Under the pieces are notes generated by a model. It did not search any database and was not told the DNA's origin. It worked only from the letters and a program-made list of their open reading frames with translations. A DNA stretch of 29,608 nucleotides. Origin: a virus. Positions 6,974-15,311 of this stretch are shown piece by piece (the stretch's first letter is position 1; the number at the start of each line of letters is the position of its first letter). The stretch covers positions 1 through 29,608 of IMG/VR virus record IMGVR_UViG_3300031251_000976; one strand, 5' to 3'. The position numbers were made by a program, and so were the translations under genes.

Positions 6974-8095
6974 CTAACTATCTAGCTCCCACCAATAGTT
7001 GTAGGAGGCCGCATTCATGGAATAGGTGGCTCCGGGCGGAATAATCATACAAAACCCACCTATACTTGTTCCTGAGGTATTTCCTCTCATAGCTACTGCA
7101 GATCCATTGATATAAAAATAGTAATTTGAATTAACAACTCCAGAAGAAACCAACACGAATCTTGGCCGACTTTTACTGTTCGTATACGTGGTGTTAACAG
7201 CACGACTTCCAGACATATCCTGATATGTCTGGTTGACGCCAAGAGGCACCTGATTTCCATTGAGCTGTATCCAATTAGCCCCATCTGAAACCAGCGAGAC
7301 TGATTCCCCCTGGGCTAAATTAATAGTTACTGCTCCACCGACCCCTCGAGCATAAAAGTTGCTACCGCCTACCGCATTAAGCGTTAAAACGCCAACGCCA
7401 AGATTGGAGATGGCAATAGGTTTGCTGGTGGGAGTAGCTGCAGCTGATGGCATCGTCCATGACCCAGCCGACACGCCGACGTAGTAGTTAAGGTAATTGG
7501 CACTGCCGACTGTAAGAGTTGTCCCTGTCGGAACAGATAAAGGGCCATAAATTCCTGGAGTACTATCTTCCCTGGAAAACGTCAGACCCGTTGTCCCCAG
7601 CGTGATCGTGCCGTCAGTCGTCAACATCCACAAGCTATCTGCCAGCGTTACCCCGCCTGCAATGCGCGTCAGCGATCCATTTTTAAGCTGAACCTCCGCC
7701 GACACATCAGCCCAACTTGCTCTCGCCCATGCGCCGCTTGCAGCGACATACCAACCGTTTTGCGAGGCGGTCGCCTGGTCTTTGGCCAGCACAATGTCGC
7801 CAGCGGCCAAAGCCGCAGTCCAATCCCCTCCCGCCTGTGTGCCAAGGCCTGAAAGAGAAATATTCCCGGTCGTGGTATATCCAATAGTAACGTCACCAAC
7901 ACTTGTCGGAAGCATGCTGGCCACATAAGCCATAATCGCATCCCTGATCTGCGTCTCGCTCCCACCCGATCCGCTCAACGCTGCGCCGTTCATCGTCGCC
8001 ACGTTCACCAGCTCGTTGATAACGGTATTCACCAGCGGGCTGGGCAGCGCCGCCCGGTTTGGAAACGGGAATTCTCCTGCTGCGGGTTTCCACAT
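6974..8095 (-). CDS. Tail fibre protein
   Basis: 373 residues. The N-terminal part (residues about 1-60) would attach to the baseplate. Residues about 85-180 carry a motif frequent in phage fibres (GDIVLAKDQATASQNGWYVA, then WARASWADV and LWMLTTDGTITLGTTGLTFSR). The C-terminal half is beta-rich (WTMPSAAATPTSKPIAISN, YYFYINGSAVAMRGNTSG), as expected of a receptor-binding tip. GGAGG precedes the ATG at 8095 by 7 bases. It directly follows the gp48-like gene, the usual place for the first fibre gene in Mu-like operons. Confidence 0.8.
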   Translation of the reverse strand: MWKPAAGEFPFPNRAALPSPLVNTVINELVNVATMNGAALSGSGGSETQIRDAIMAYVASMLPTSVGDVTIGYTTTGNISLSGLGTQAGGDWTAALAAGDIVLAKDQATASQNGWYVAASGAWARASWADVSAEVQLKNGSLTRIAGGVTLADSLWMLTTDGTITLGTTGLTFSREDSTPGIYGPLSVPTGTTLTVGSANYLNYYVGVSAGSWTMPSAAATPTSKPIAISNLGVGVLTLNAVGGSNFYARGVGGAVTINLAQGESVSLVSDGANWIQLNGNQVPLGVNQTYQDMSGSRAVNTTYTNSKSRPRFVLVSSGVVNSNYYFYINGSAVAMRGNTSGTSIGGFCMIIPPGATYSMNAASYNYWWELDS

Positions 8096-8107
8096 AACTA
8101 TTGCCTC

Positions 8108-8740
8108 CTATGGCTCAAAAAGTACCAGCGTCTGTGCCGGCTTCAGCGTGGCAATCAAACTCTGCAAAGTCCCCTGCGCATCCACCGCAAAAGGGGTATC
8201 GTCCATCGTGTCGTAATCCAGCTCGAACAGCTCCACGCGCGGCTCCTCGATCCCCAACCCGCAGCCCGGCAGGTAAGCCGGCTTTACCACCCCGGCATCG
8301 GTCGGCAAACCCTTCATGATCCACACGAACTGGTCGCCGTCTTCGCCCATAGGCGTCGTATCCATCTCACTTAAATCAAGCTGGAAGTAATCCAGCTCAT
8401 CAATCGTCACGCCCGGGTAGCCGCACAACGCCGCTACCCAGATAAACCAGTCCTTATCCAGCCGCGCCGGCGAAAGGTTGATCTTCACCGTGCAGCGGTC
8501 GCGTCGGGATTGCACGTCCAGGTAAGGGCACGCCGGCAATCCAAGAAAACGCTCCCAGTCATCCAGCAAAGCTTCCGGGCAAGTCATCGGCGTCATCGCA
8601 TCGCGCAACAGCTTTGCATCCGCCTGCACCTTGTCCAAAGCCGTCCCCGCCGCCTCCAGCTCCGCCGCCAGGCGCGGCTGCACAGGGTCATAACTGACCG
8701 GCGGCAGCAAGCGGGCAAGCAGATCGGCGTGTTGGCTCAT
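8108..8740 (-). CDS. Tail/baseplate protein, Mu gp48 (YmfQ-like) family
   Basis: 210 residues from the ATG at 8740, which overlaps the preceding stop as ATGA. The longer frame adding 12 residues is unlikely. The N-terminus MSQHADLLARLLPPVSYDP and the ALLDDWERFLGLP segment followed by RRDRCTVKINL match the Mu gp48/YmfQ family (DUF2313), a late baseplate component linking the baseplate to the fibres. It follows the J-like gene and precedes the fibre gene, as in Mu. Confidence 0.85.
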   Translation of the reverse strand: MSQHADLLARLLPPVSYDPVQPRLAAELEAAGTALDKVQADAKLLRDAMTPMTCPEALLDDWERFLGLPACPYLDVQSRRDRCTVKINLSPARLDKDWFIWVAALCGYPGVTIDELDYFQLDLSEMDTTPMGEDGDQFVWIMKGLPTDAGVVKPAYLPGCGLGIEEPRVELFELDYDTMDDTPFAVDAQGTLQSLIATLKPAQTLVLFEP

Positions 8741-9804
8741 GGCTGCGTCAGCGTCACCGTCCCAAGCTGCACCCACTCCAGGTGGCTGGCATCCACTAGC
8801 GGCATCACGTTGGCGCTGGGGCTGGTCACCACCCGGTCGCGCACCCCTTGGATATTGGAAAGAATCGCCTCGATCCGGCTTTTAAGGATCACCGTGCCCG
8901 GCGGTTGCGAACCGATATAAAGCGTCAGCGCCGCGCTAAAATCCGCCGACACCTGCGCCAGCGATCGCGTCCCATCCAGCACAACATCGGCAGCCACATT
9001 AAGCACATTTGCTGTCGGCGCCAGGATCATCCAACCCCGCAACCCGACCGGCCGCACGCTCTCCACGTGCGCCGTCACGTCATCCAGCAATTGCGTTGAA
9101 GGTATCCCGCTGGTCGAAATAATCGCCACGTCCACCGTCCCGTTCCCGCGCCGCAGGTCGTAGACAAACGCATCCACCACCCCCGGCACCTCCTTCGCCC
9201 AGCGCCGCCAGTCGAACTTGTTTCCACCGGCAGACGGGTAACGGATGATGTCCAGGTAACGCGCCAGCAGCGCGGCCGGAGATTCCACATCCGAGCCGCT
9301 CCCCATCGTCAGCAGCACCGCATTGCTGTCAACGCCGGCCGGTGCATCGGTCAGCGTCACCGCCGTATTGTCCGGCTGGTTGGAAAGCGACCCTGGCAGC
9401 ATCGCCACCGCCGCAATATCCACCGAACCGTCCACCCCGATCGTTCCCGCCGCCGAGGTCTGATAAGCCAGTCCGCTGCTATGGTTCGCCGCCGTATAGA
9501 TCGGCACCGTCGCCCCGGCCGTGCCGGTAATGCGTATCGTGCCGGTCGCCGCCGTCGCCGCCAGGCGCTTGATCAAGCGCTGCGCGCAATGCAGCTCCAG
9601 CATTTCAATATCGGAAGTATCGGGAAAAATCTGCTTAACGATCCACGCCTGGTGCTGGTAAAGCCCCTCGCAGGCACTGGCCACACCGCTCGCGCGCAGA
9701 TAAAAATCGGAATCCGCATCCACCGCGATCTGGCTGTTCAGCCCCAGCATCGAAGTCAGGATGCTGTCGCGGATTTGCTGATAATTTAGGGTGGTATAAG
9801 GCAT
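8737..9804 (-). CDS. Baseplate J-like protein (Mu gp47 family)
   Basis: 355 residues. The start MPYTTLNYQQIRDSILTSM, the ASGVASACEGLYQHQAWIVKQIFPDT region (near 40-65), the LELHCAQRLIKRL segment and the PSAGGNKFDWRRWAKEVPGVVDAFVY region are typical of the baseplate J family (P2 gpJ, Mu gp47, T4 gp6-like), which forms wedges of contractile-tail baseplates. The ATG at 9804 overlaps the upstream TGA by one base. A GTG one codon earlier is possible. The stop overlaps the next start as ATGA. Confidence 0.93.
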   Translation of the reverse strand: MPYTTLNYQQIRDSILTSMLGLNSQIAVDADSDFYLRASGVASACEGLYQHQAWIVKQIFPDTSDIEMLELHCAQRLIKRLAATAATGTIRITGTAGATVPIYTAANHSSGLAYQTSAAGTIGVDGSVDIAAVAMLPGSLSNQPDNTAVTLTDAPAGVDSNAVLLTMGSGSDVESPAALLARYLDIIRYPSAGGNKFDWRRWAKEVPGVVDAFVYDLRRGNGTVDVAIISTSGIPSTQLLDDVTAHVESVRPVGLRGWMILAPTANVLNVAADVVLDGTRSLAQVSADFSAALTLYIGSQPPGTVILKSRIEAILSNIQGVRDRVVTSPSANVMPLVDASHLEWVQLGTVTLTQP

Positions 9805-10169
9805 CACTCCACCCCGACGAAATACTCAAGCTGGGCCACCTGCTCGCCCGCCTGCAACACCTTGACCAGAATCCGCAGCCGCCCATCCCCGCGCTGCTCG
9901 GTCACCGTCTCGTTGCTATCCGCGCGCCCATCGTCCAGCAGCGGCTGCAACGCCTCGGCCACGTACTCCTTGGCCCGCACCGAGCGGTTCGACAAATCCT
10001 TCTCGCGCTGCAGCAAGTGCAAGCGCGATCCGAAGTTCTCATCATCCCAATAGGAGCCGCGCGGCGTGATAATGCGCACGTAAACCGCGTTGAGCAGGTT
10101 AAAGCTGGAGCTGCCGCTATAATCGGCAGATCGGGGATCGATCCCAGGTTGTCGGAGGCCGGCCGTCAT
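9804..10169 (-). CDS. Baseplate protein, Mu gp46 family
   Basis: 121 residues. FNLLNAVYVRIITPRGSYWDDENFGSRLHLL and AEALQPLLDDGRADSNETV match the Mu gp46 family, a gpW/gp25-like baseplate wedge subunit of contractile tails. An in-frame stop lies just upstream, so the ATG at 10169 is the earliest possible start; no strong ribosome site precedes it. It ends in a one-base overlap with the J-like gene. Position between gp45-like and gp47-like genes supports the call. Confidence 0.88.
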   Translation of the reverse strand: MTAGLRQPGIDPRSADYSGSSSFNLLNAVYVRIITPRGSYWDDENFGSRLHLLQREKDLSNRSVRAKEYVAEALQPLLDDGRADSNETVTEQRGDGRLRILVKVLQAGEQVAQLEYFVGVE

Positions 10170-10237
10170 GATGCAGCATCATGCGTTTAACCAGGCGCCG
10201 GCAACACCGCGACGCCGGTCGCGCAACCGGCTAAAGG

Positions 10238-10813
10238 TCAGGCAATCGCGCTGGAAGTGTTCGGCCCGTCATGCTCGGTATGGTGGTGCCCGCGTACTGA
10301 AGTCCCGCTGGCGTAGATATCGGTCGCGCTCACGTTGCCACTCATGGTGGTTTGCGGCGAGGTCAAAGTCACCGAACTGCTCGCCGTCGCATGCAGCACC
10401 GGAGAATTAATGTTCACCGCCACCGCCGCATTGATATTCAGCGTGTCGCAGCTGATCTCGATGATACGGCCGTTCTTCAGGTAGATGAAATGGCCGTCTG
10501 TTTCATTGAATATGGCTGTCTCTCCATCCTGCATGTTGGCCACGTGCAGCTGGCCATTGGCACAGGAAATAATCACGCCGTGAGCGCTCTTTCCGTGCAA
10601 AGGAATAATAATGACCTCCGCATTTTTCAGAGGTCTGGAACGAAAACCGGCCTGCTGGAAATATTCAGCGCGTTGGAATTTATCGCCACTCAAAGCCTCT
10701 GCCTGGCCAAGCATGATCCGGCTTCCAGTCAATCCATAGAGTTTTGCACGCACAGCCTGGCGCACGCCCAGCAGCGCCCGGTCAATCAGGTTGCGTATCG
10801 CGCTCGGGTTCAT
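10238..10813 (-). CDS. Baseplate spike protein, Mu gp45 family
   Basis: 191 residues. Residues about 65-115 look like the OB-fold region of baseplate assembly protein V-type spikes (AEVIIIPLHGKSAHGVIISC). A beta-helix-like stretch of short repeats follows (DTLNINAAVAVNINSPVLHATASSSVTLTSPQTTMSGNV). Near the C-terminus is GHHHTEHDG (175-183), the histidine cluster that in Mu gp45 and P2 gpV binds iron at the needle tip. It would form the membrane-piercing spike under the tail tube. The start overlaps the stop of the preceding gene by 4 bases. A 68-base gap to the gp46-like gene holds no supported gene. Confidence 0.9.
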   Translation of the reverse strand: MNPSAIRNLIDRALLGVRQAVRAKLYGLTGSRIMLGQAEALSGDKFQRAEYFQQAGFRSRPLKNAEVIIIPLHGKSAHGVIISCANGQLHVANMQDGETAIFNETDGHFIYLKNGRIIEISCDTLNINAAVAVNINSPVLHATASSSVTLTSPQTTMSGNVSATDIYASGTSVRGHHHTEHDGPNTSSAIA

Positions 10814-11886
10814 TTAACGTAGCTCCCGCGCCGCTTGTGGAAATCGTTGCGGCGCTTCGCCTTGAGATAAGCCAGGTGCAGCATCCAGCTGCCATCCTCG
10901 ATAAAATGCAGTTCCGTGATCTTGCCTTCGTAACGGGTCAGCCTCAACGTCCGCCGGATCAAGTACCAGATCCCGCTCACCCGCTTGTCCGGGCACTCCA
11001 GCACCGCCCGCATGCCCGGCGTCCACACCTGCCCGTTTCCCGCCCGGTGGCCGCTCACCCGTACCGAAATCCGGGTGCCCGCCATCCGGCCGTCACCGAT
11101 CAGCTTTTGCGCGCGTGCCGTGGCCAGCGCCGTGGTCTCGCAATTGCCGTCCACCACCACCTTATGCCGCTTCACCCGCACCGCCTCATCCGTCGCCCGG
11201 CCCACCACGTGCACCACGCCATCCTCACCGTCACCCGCCGCTTGGCCGTAAACCGTCACCTGGCTATACCGGCTGGTCATGTCGCGCACCACCGCCATCT
11301 CCTCCACGTTGGTGCGCTCACCATCCAGCACCAGCGTTGCCACCGGCGGTACCGTATAATCCGGCTCGCCGATCACCAGCGTCCCGTCCGGCTCAAACCA
11401 CGGCCACACATTGTTCGCCTCGCAGGCCGCCTGCAGCCACTCCCACACCGATTGCCCCGGCTCCGTATGCACCCGTGTGCGCACCGTCTTCTCCGGCGCC
11501 TGCCACCGCACCTTGCTGATGCCCAGCGGCAGCACCGCCTTGGTGATGATCTGTTTCAGCGTGGATTCGTTAAGCGTCAGGATTTCAGCCGAGCAATCAA
11601 TCAGCAGCGCCCCGGCATCCCGGCCTGTAAGGGCAACGGTGGTGCCGGCCGCCTTGTTGGTCGTATCGGTGATCGTGTCGATGCTGCCGGTCAGGATCAG
11701 CGCATCATCCAGCCGCAGCTTCACGTCCGCCCCTTCGTGGATATACGCCGGCAGCGCCTCGCCGATCCTGCCCAGATTCACTTCCCAGCCATCCGCCGGC
11801 GTCAGCAAATCCGAATCAATGCGATAGCTCTCCCAAGTGTCGCGCGTCATCCCGCCCACTTCCAGGCTGATGACGTCACCGGGCAT
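10810..11886 (-). CDS. Baseplate hub protein, Mu gp44 (gpP) family
   Basis: 358 residues from the ATG at 11886 (MPGDVISLEVGGMTRDTW). An earlier start at 11979 lies within the upstream gene and gives an implausible N-terminus. WESYRIDSDLLTPADGWEVNLG and GTTVALTGRDAGALLIDCSA resemble the Mu gp44 / late control D type hub that surrounds the spike. The middle contains VWEWLQAACEANNVWPWFEPDG. The start overlaps the upstream stop by 11 bases, which suggests translational coupling. Order N, gp44, gp45 is as in Mu. Confidence 0.85.
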   Translation of the reverse strand: MPGDVISLEVGGMTRDTWESYRIDSDLLTPADGWEVNLGRIGEALPAYIHEGADVKLRLDDALILTGSIDTITDTTNKAAGTTVALTGRDAGALLIDCSAEILTLNESTLKQIITKAVLPLGISKVRWQAPEKTVRTRVHTEPGQSVWEWLQAACEANNVWPWFEPDGTLVIGEPDYTVPPVATLVLDGERTNVEEMAVVRDMTSRYSQVTVYGQAAGDGEDGVVHVVGRATDEAVRVKRHKVVVDGNCETTALATARAQKLIGDGRMAGTRISVRVSGHRAGNGQVWTPGMRAVLECPDKRVSGIWYLIRRTLRLTRYEGKITELHFIEDGSWMLHLAYLKAKRRNDFHKRRGSYVK

Positions 11887-13186
11887 AAGCGTTAATCCGG
11901 GTACCCGGCTCGATAAAGTTGGGCTGCTGGATTTCCGGGTTGAGCCGCAGCAGCTCATCCGCCCGGGAGGCATCGGCATACCACCAATGCGCGATCAGAC
12001 GCAGGTTCCCCGGCGCATTGGTCGCCCGCTGCACCATCGGCGGATGCCGGTTAATCACGCTTTCCGCCAGCGCCTGCAGATCCACCGCAATCCGCTTCAG
12101 CGCCTCCGTCACCGGCCGTGCATCGTTAAGGTCTGGGTACTGCCCACGCCACGCCGTCATCGCCGCCTCGATATCCGTCCGCGCCTCGGCCGCCACCGCC
12201 GCAATCTCGCGTGGCGTCAGCTTGGCCGCCTCATCGCTCGCCAGAAAATCGTTCGCCGCCCGAGCCAGCGCCAGTGCCTGCTGCAATTGCACCTGCGCCA
12301 TCACCGCCGGATGCCGGTCGCGCGTCACATTGTCCGCATCAACGTACTGCTGCTGCAGGATCGGTTGCCGGATGTGGTCGCGCGTCTCCTGCCAGCTCGG
12401 CACCACCGCCTTGGTGCTGGGAGAACTCCCGTTCTGCGACAGCACCGCAACCAGCATGGCCGGGATGTACTGCACCAACTGCACCCGACCCCACAACGCA
12501 TCAACGCTGGCCAGCAACCCGCCCTGCATATCCTGGATAAACGAAACTGCGCTCAACACATAATCCACATCGGCTGTCAGCGAACCCAGTACCTGGAATG
12601 CCGGCGCCCCCAGGGCACGCACCTTCGCCTGCATCTCATCAATAGCGGTTTTCATTGCCTGCAAGGCGTTTTCCTTGTCCGCAATAAAGCTGTAACTCTC
12701 GGTTTTGGCAATCGCAGTCTCAAACGGCGGGATACTCGCCTCCACCGCCGCATCGATCCGCGCATCAATCCCCGCCGCCTGGTTGCTTACCGTCACCAGG
12801 TTAAACAGCGGCGCATCCAGCGCATCCTCGATCCACTGTATCTGCAACCCGCAGTAATTCGGCTCCTCCGCAAAAAACGGCGCGCAGATTTCAACCACCT
12901 TGGCATGGATGGCGCCGAACACCGGATGGATCAATTCCCCGCTGCCAGGCTGGTCCAGTACTGCAAGCAAGGCTGTCAGCAGCTCTTCGTAATTGTCCTG
13001 CCAGAACACCGCCGTCATGAAAATGGTTCGCGGATCGCGCCCGGTATCCTCGATATTGGCGCCCGCCTTGTAAGGATAGCTATGCTGCGCGTAGCGGTAA
13101 TTGATCTCGTCGTTGCTTCGGATAACATCGAAACCAACACCCCGGAAAGATGCCGGCTGCAACGACATACGCTCTTGCCAACTCAT
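11876..13186 (-). CDS. DNA circularization/tail protein, Mu N (gp43) family
   Basis: 436 residues. The N-terminus (MSWQERMSLQPASFRGVGFD, FMTAVFWQDNYEELLTALLAVLDQ, GELIHPVFGAIHAKVVE) is the DNA circularization protein N-terminal domain seen in Mu gpN. In Mu this protein rides in the virion, enters with the DNA, and is needed for tail assembly. The C-terminal tail (PGNLRLIAHWWYADASRADELLRLNPEIQQPNFIEPGTRI) looks like a short LysM-like segment. The ATG overlaps the tape measure stop as ATGA. No frame damage is seen. Confidence 0.88.
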   Translation of the reverse strand: MSWQERMSLQPASFRGVGFDVIRSNDEINYRYAQHSYPYKAGANIEDTGRDPRTIFMTAVFWQDNYEELLTALLAVLDQPGSGELIHPVFGAIHAKVVEICAPFFAEEPNYCGLQIQWIEDALDAPLFNLVTVSNQAAGIDARIDAAVEASIPPFETAIAKTESYSFIADKENALQAMKTAIDEMQAKVRALGAPAFQVLGSLTADVDYVLSAVSFIQDMQGGLLASVDALWGRVQLVQYIPAMLVAVLSQNGSSPSTKAVVPSWQETRDHIRQPILQQQYVDADNVTRDRHPAVMAQVQLQQALALARAANDFLASDEAAKLTPREIAAVAAEARTDIEAAMTAWRGQYPDLNDARPVTEALKRIAVDLQALAESVINRHPPMVQRATNAPGNLRLIAHWWYADASRADELLRLNPEIQQPNFIEPGTRINAYAR

Positions 13187-14976
13187 TGCCGGCTCGCCTC
13201 CCTGCCGTTGATCTCATTCACGGTTTTAGCCACCACCTGGCCGTCCAAGTGTAAATTGGTTTCCACCACGATAGGTTGCCTGTTACCGCCGGCCGCATCG
13301 TTTTTAACCATCCACTCGCCGATCGCATTGCCGATCGCGCCGCCGATCAGCGCCCCAGGGACAGCCCCGAACCCGCCGAACAAAGCCCCGATCCCGCCGC
13401 CGATCGCCGCCCCGGTAATCGAACCAGCGGTACCAGCCGCCGCACGCTTGTACTCCTGCTTTTTCTGCTCGGCGTTCAACGCATCGTTGCTGTAGGTGCT
13501 GTAGGCATCGGCCGCGCCAAATGCCAGCGCGACCGGCGCGCCAAACTTCAACGCCCCCTTGATCCCCGCCCCAAAGCGCGAAAACTTCCCTGCCTTGGCA
13601 GCCCCCCCGCCGGCGCTGCCTTCCGCCCCCGGCAACCCGGCATTCGGCACCCCCGGCCAGTTAGTCACGAATACCGGCTGCGCGCCACCAGGCAACCCGC
13701 CAGACAGACCTCCCGCACCTTGGCCGCGACCATTCCATCCCTTCCACGCCAGCCGCCCGCCCATCAATACACCCAGCCCGCCAACCGCCGCTTGGGATGG
13801 GTGCTCGCTTGCCCAATTCACCGCATTCGACCACCAGCCGGTGGCCTTAGTCGCAGATTCCCCGGTCTTGGCCGATTCGATCCTGCCTTTAGCCTCGAGC
13901 AGCTTGCCGAAATTACTATTTTTCATTTCCTTCACGTCCCGGTCAATCACGTTGCCGCCGGCGCTGCTGGTAGCCAACTGCATCTGCTCCCTGATCTTGG
14001 CCGAGTTATCCATCATTTGCCGCCAGAAATTCTGCGTGTACTGCTCCCGGAACCCGGCCTTGCCCATCTTGAACGGGTTATCCAGACCCTTTTTCTTCAT
14101 CTCATCGGCCAGATCCAGCATCCCCTGCACGCCGCCTTCGCCGTAGAACTTGCCGTTCGGCATGAATTTCTTGATGTCGATGCCAAACTTGGCCAAACCC
14201 TTCACGTAATGCGGCATCGTCATGTGCCCGAGGCCATGCTTGATCAGCGTCGCCACTTCCCCCGGCTGCGTTGCCGGCGCGATCTGCTGCATCACCTGCG
14301 TCAGCGCCCCGGCAAAGTTCAAGCCGGATTCTCCGCCGATCCCGACCTTGCGCATCTCGTTCAGGTAATCAGGAGCAAAGGAAGACAGGCTTTTCGCCTC
14401 GAACCGGCCCTGCTTGGAGTGGTAATACAACATCTCATGCATCGTCTTCATACGCGATGGGTCAATGTTAAATTTTTGCTGGATGTCGAAATCCATGTTG
14501 GCGATATCGGAAATCGTCGATCGGAACACCAGCGCCGCGCGCGCGGCCTCCTCGATCGTGCCGCTGATGGCGTCATACTTCATGCCGGCGTTGGCCAGCG
14601 TGCGCATGCCTTCGGCAATTTCCTGCGGCGTGGAAAGAAGGTCGCCGGATTTCTTGATGGCGAAATCGCGCATCCCGGCCGCCTGCGCTTGCGTCATATC
14701 GGCCAGTTGCTTCATCTCGAGGATTTTCTTCTCGAACTCCAGGTTGGCATCCAGCGCATTGCGCAGCAGCGCCATGCCGCCGGCCGCCACCGCCAATTGG
14801 GAGATCGCCGAAAAACCGTTGAGCTGCTGATAAAGTCCACTGACACTGCGAGAGAGATCCGCGATCTGGGCCTTGCCGCGCGAAGCCAGCCGTCCCACCG
14901 CGTCTTGCGCTGTACGGGCGCCGGCATTAAACTGGCTACCGTTAAGCGTCAGAATATATTGGAGCGTATTGCTCAT
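13183..14976 (-). CDS. Tail tape measure protein
   Basis: 597 residues. The start MSNTLQYILTLNGSQFNAGARTAQDAVGRL and the long helical first half (MTQAQAAGMRDFAIKKSGDLLST, IAEGMRTLANAGMKYDAISGTIEEAARAALVF) are typical of tape measure proteins, which set tail length and sit inside the tube. A glycine-rich hydrophobic region (GSITGAAIGGGIGALFGGFGAVPGALIGGAIGNAIG, near 535-570, given here as successive short segments) could act at the membrane during ejection. AAAGG precedes the ATG. At the usual ~1.5 angstroms per residue the tail would be short for a myovirus, near 90 nm, which is a rough inference. Confidence 0.88.
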   Translation of the reverse strand: MSNTLQYILTLNGSQFNAGARTAQDAVGRLASRGKAQIADLSRSVSGLYQQLNGFSAISQLAVAAGGMALLRNALDANLEFEKKILEMKQLADMTQAQAAGMRDFAIKKSGDLLSTPQEIAEGMRTLANAGMKYDAISGTIEEAARAALVFRSTISDIANMDFDIQQKFNIDPSRMKTMHEMLYYHSKQGRFEAKSLSSFAPDYLNEMRKVGIGGESGLNFAGALTQVMQQIAPATQPGEVATLIKHGLGHMTMPHYVKGLAKFGIDIKKFMPNGKFYGEGGVQGMLDLADEMKKKGLDNPFKMGKAGFREQYTQNFWRQMMDNSAKIREQMQLATSSAGGNVIDRDVKEMKNSNFGKLLEAKGRIESAKTGESATKATGWWSNAVNWASEHPSQAAVGGLGVLMGGRLAWKGWNGRGQGAGGLSGGLPGGAQPVFVTNWPGVPNAGLPGAEGSAGGGAAKAGKFSRFGAGIKGALKFGAPVALAFGAADAYSTYSNDALNAEQKKQEYKRAAAGTAGSITGAAIGGGIGALFGGFGAVPGALIGGAIGNAIGEWMVKNDAAGGNRQPIVVETNLHLDGQVVAKTVNEINGREASRQ

Positions 14977-15169
14977 GGGAACATACCTTTTGCTGGTTTG
15001 CTTGCTTGCCTGGCTGGCGCTCTGCCTGGATGGCCCGGGCGCGGCAGCGGGTGTGTTCGCCTGGCTGGTCTATTTTCCCCTGTGGCTGCTCGGCCAGCTC
15101 ATTTTGGCGCCGGGTCGCTTAATCTCCGGCTGGCTGTGCGCGTCTTGGTCTGCGCCTCGCCACTCTTAG
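14975..15169 (+). CDS. Possible antisense small membrane protein
   Basis: This 64-residue frame reads against the tail operon. It starts at an ATG at 14975 with GGAG ten bases upstream. It has two strongly hydrophobic segments, TYLLLVCLLAWLALCL (3-18) and AGVFAWLVYFPLWLLGQLIL (25-44). Codons 1-41 coincide almost exactly with the 122-base gap between the end of the chaperone extension (15099) and the tape measure start (14976), the only stretch here not coding on the minus strand. That coincidence is why I list it. GC-rich non-coding DNA can produce such frames by chance. A holin-like role would be guesswork. Confidence 0.3.
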   Translation: MGTYLLLVCLLAWLALCLDGPGAAAGVFAWLVYFPLWLLGQLILAPGRLISGWLCASWSAPRHS

Positions 15170-15311
15170 CGTCACCGTCTTCCGCCATCACCATCCCCAG
15201 CACGTAAAGCCACTGCCCGTCGGTCAGGCGGCAGGCGGGTTCACCAAATAAGTGATAAGCCTTTTCAGCGTGTCGGAACTTGAATCGTTCAAACGTGGCG
15301 TCCCGGGATTT
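15099..15311 (-). CDS. -1 frameshift extension of the tail assembly chaperone (T part)
   Basis: This is the part of the long chaperone form read after the slip in the A9 run. It supplies 70 residues (KSRDATFERFKFRHAEKAYH, then LTDGQWLYVLGMVMAEDGDA), giving a fused product of about 204 residues against 162 for the short form. The LTDGQWLYVLGMVMAED segment is coherent and typical of such extensions. The frame's own upstream ATG (15464) gives residues that look like shadow translation. In lambda and Mu-like tails the long form contacts the tape measure while the short form coats it. Confidence 0.75.
   Translation of the reverse strand, partial: KSRDATFERFKFRHAEKAYHLFGEPACRLTDGQWLYVLGMVMAEDGDAKSGEAQTKTRTASRRLSDPAPK

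Noticed and set aside
11837-15207. Long plus-strand frames (552 and 643 codons) opposite the tail genes
   Set aside because: They are mirror frames of well-supported tail genes, with Arg/His/Pro-rich composition and no domain. GC-rich codon bias opens the opposite strand. The same applies to 5868-6917 and 16803-17810.
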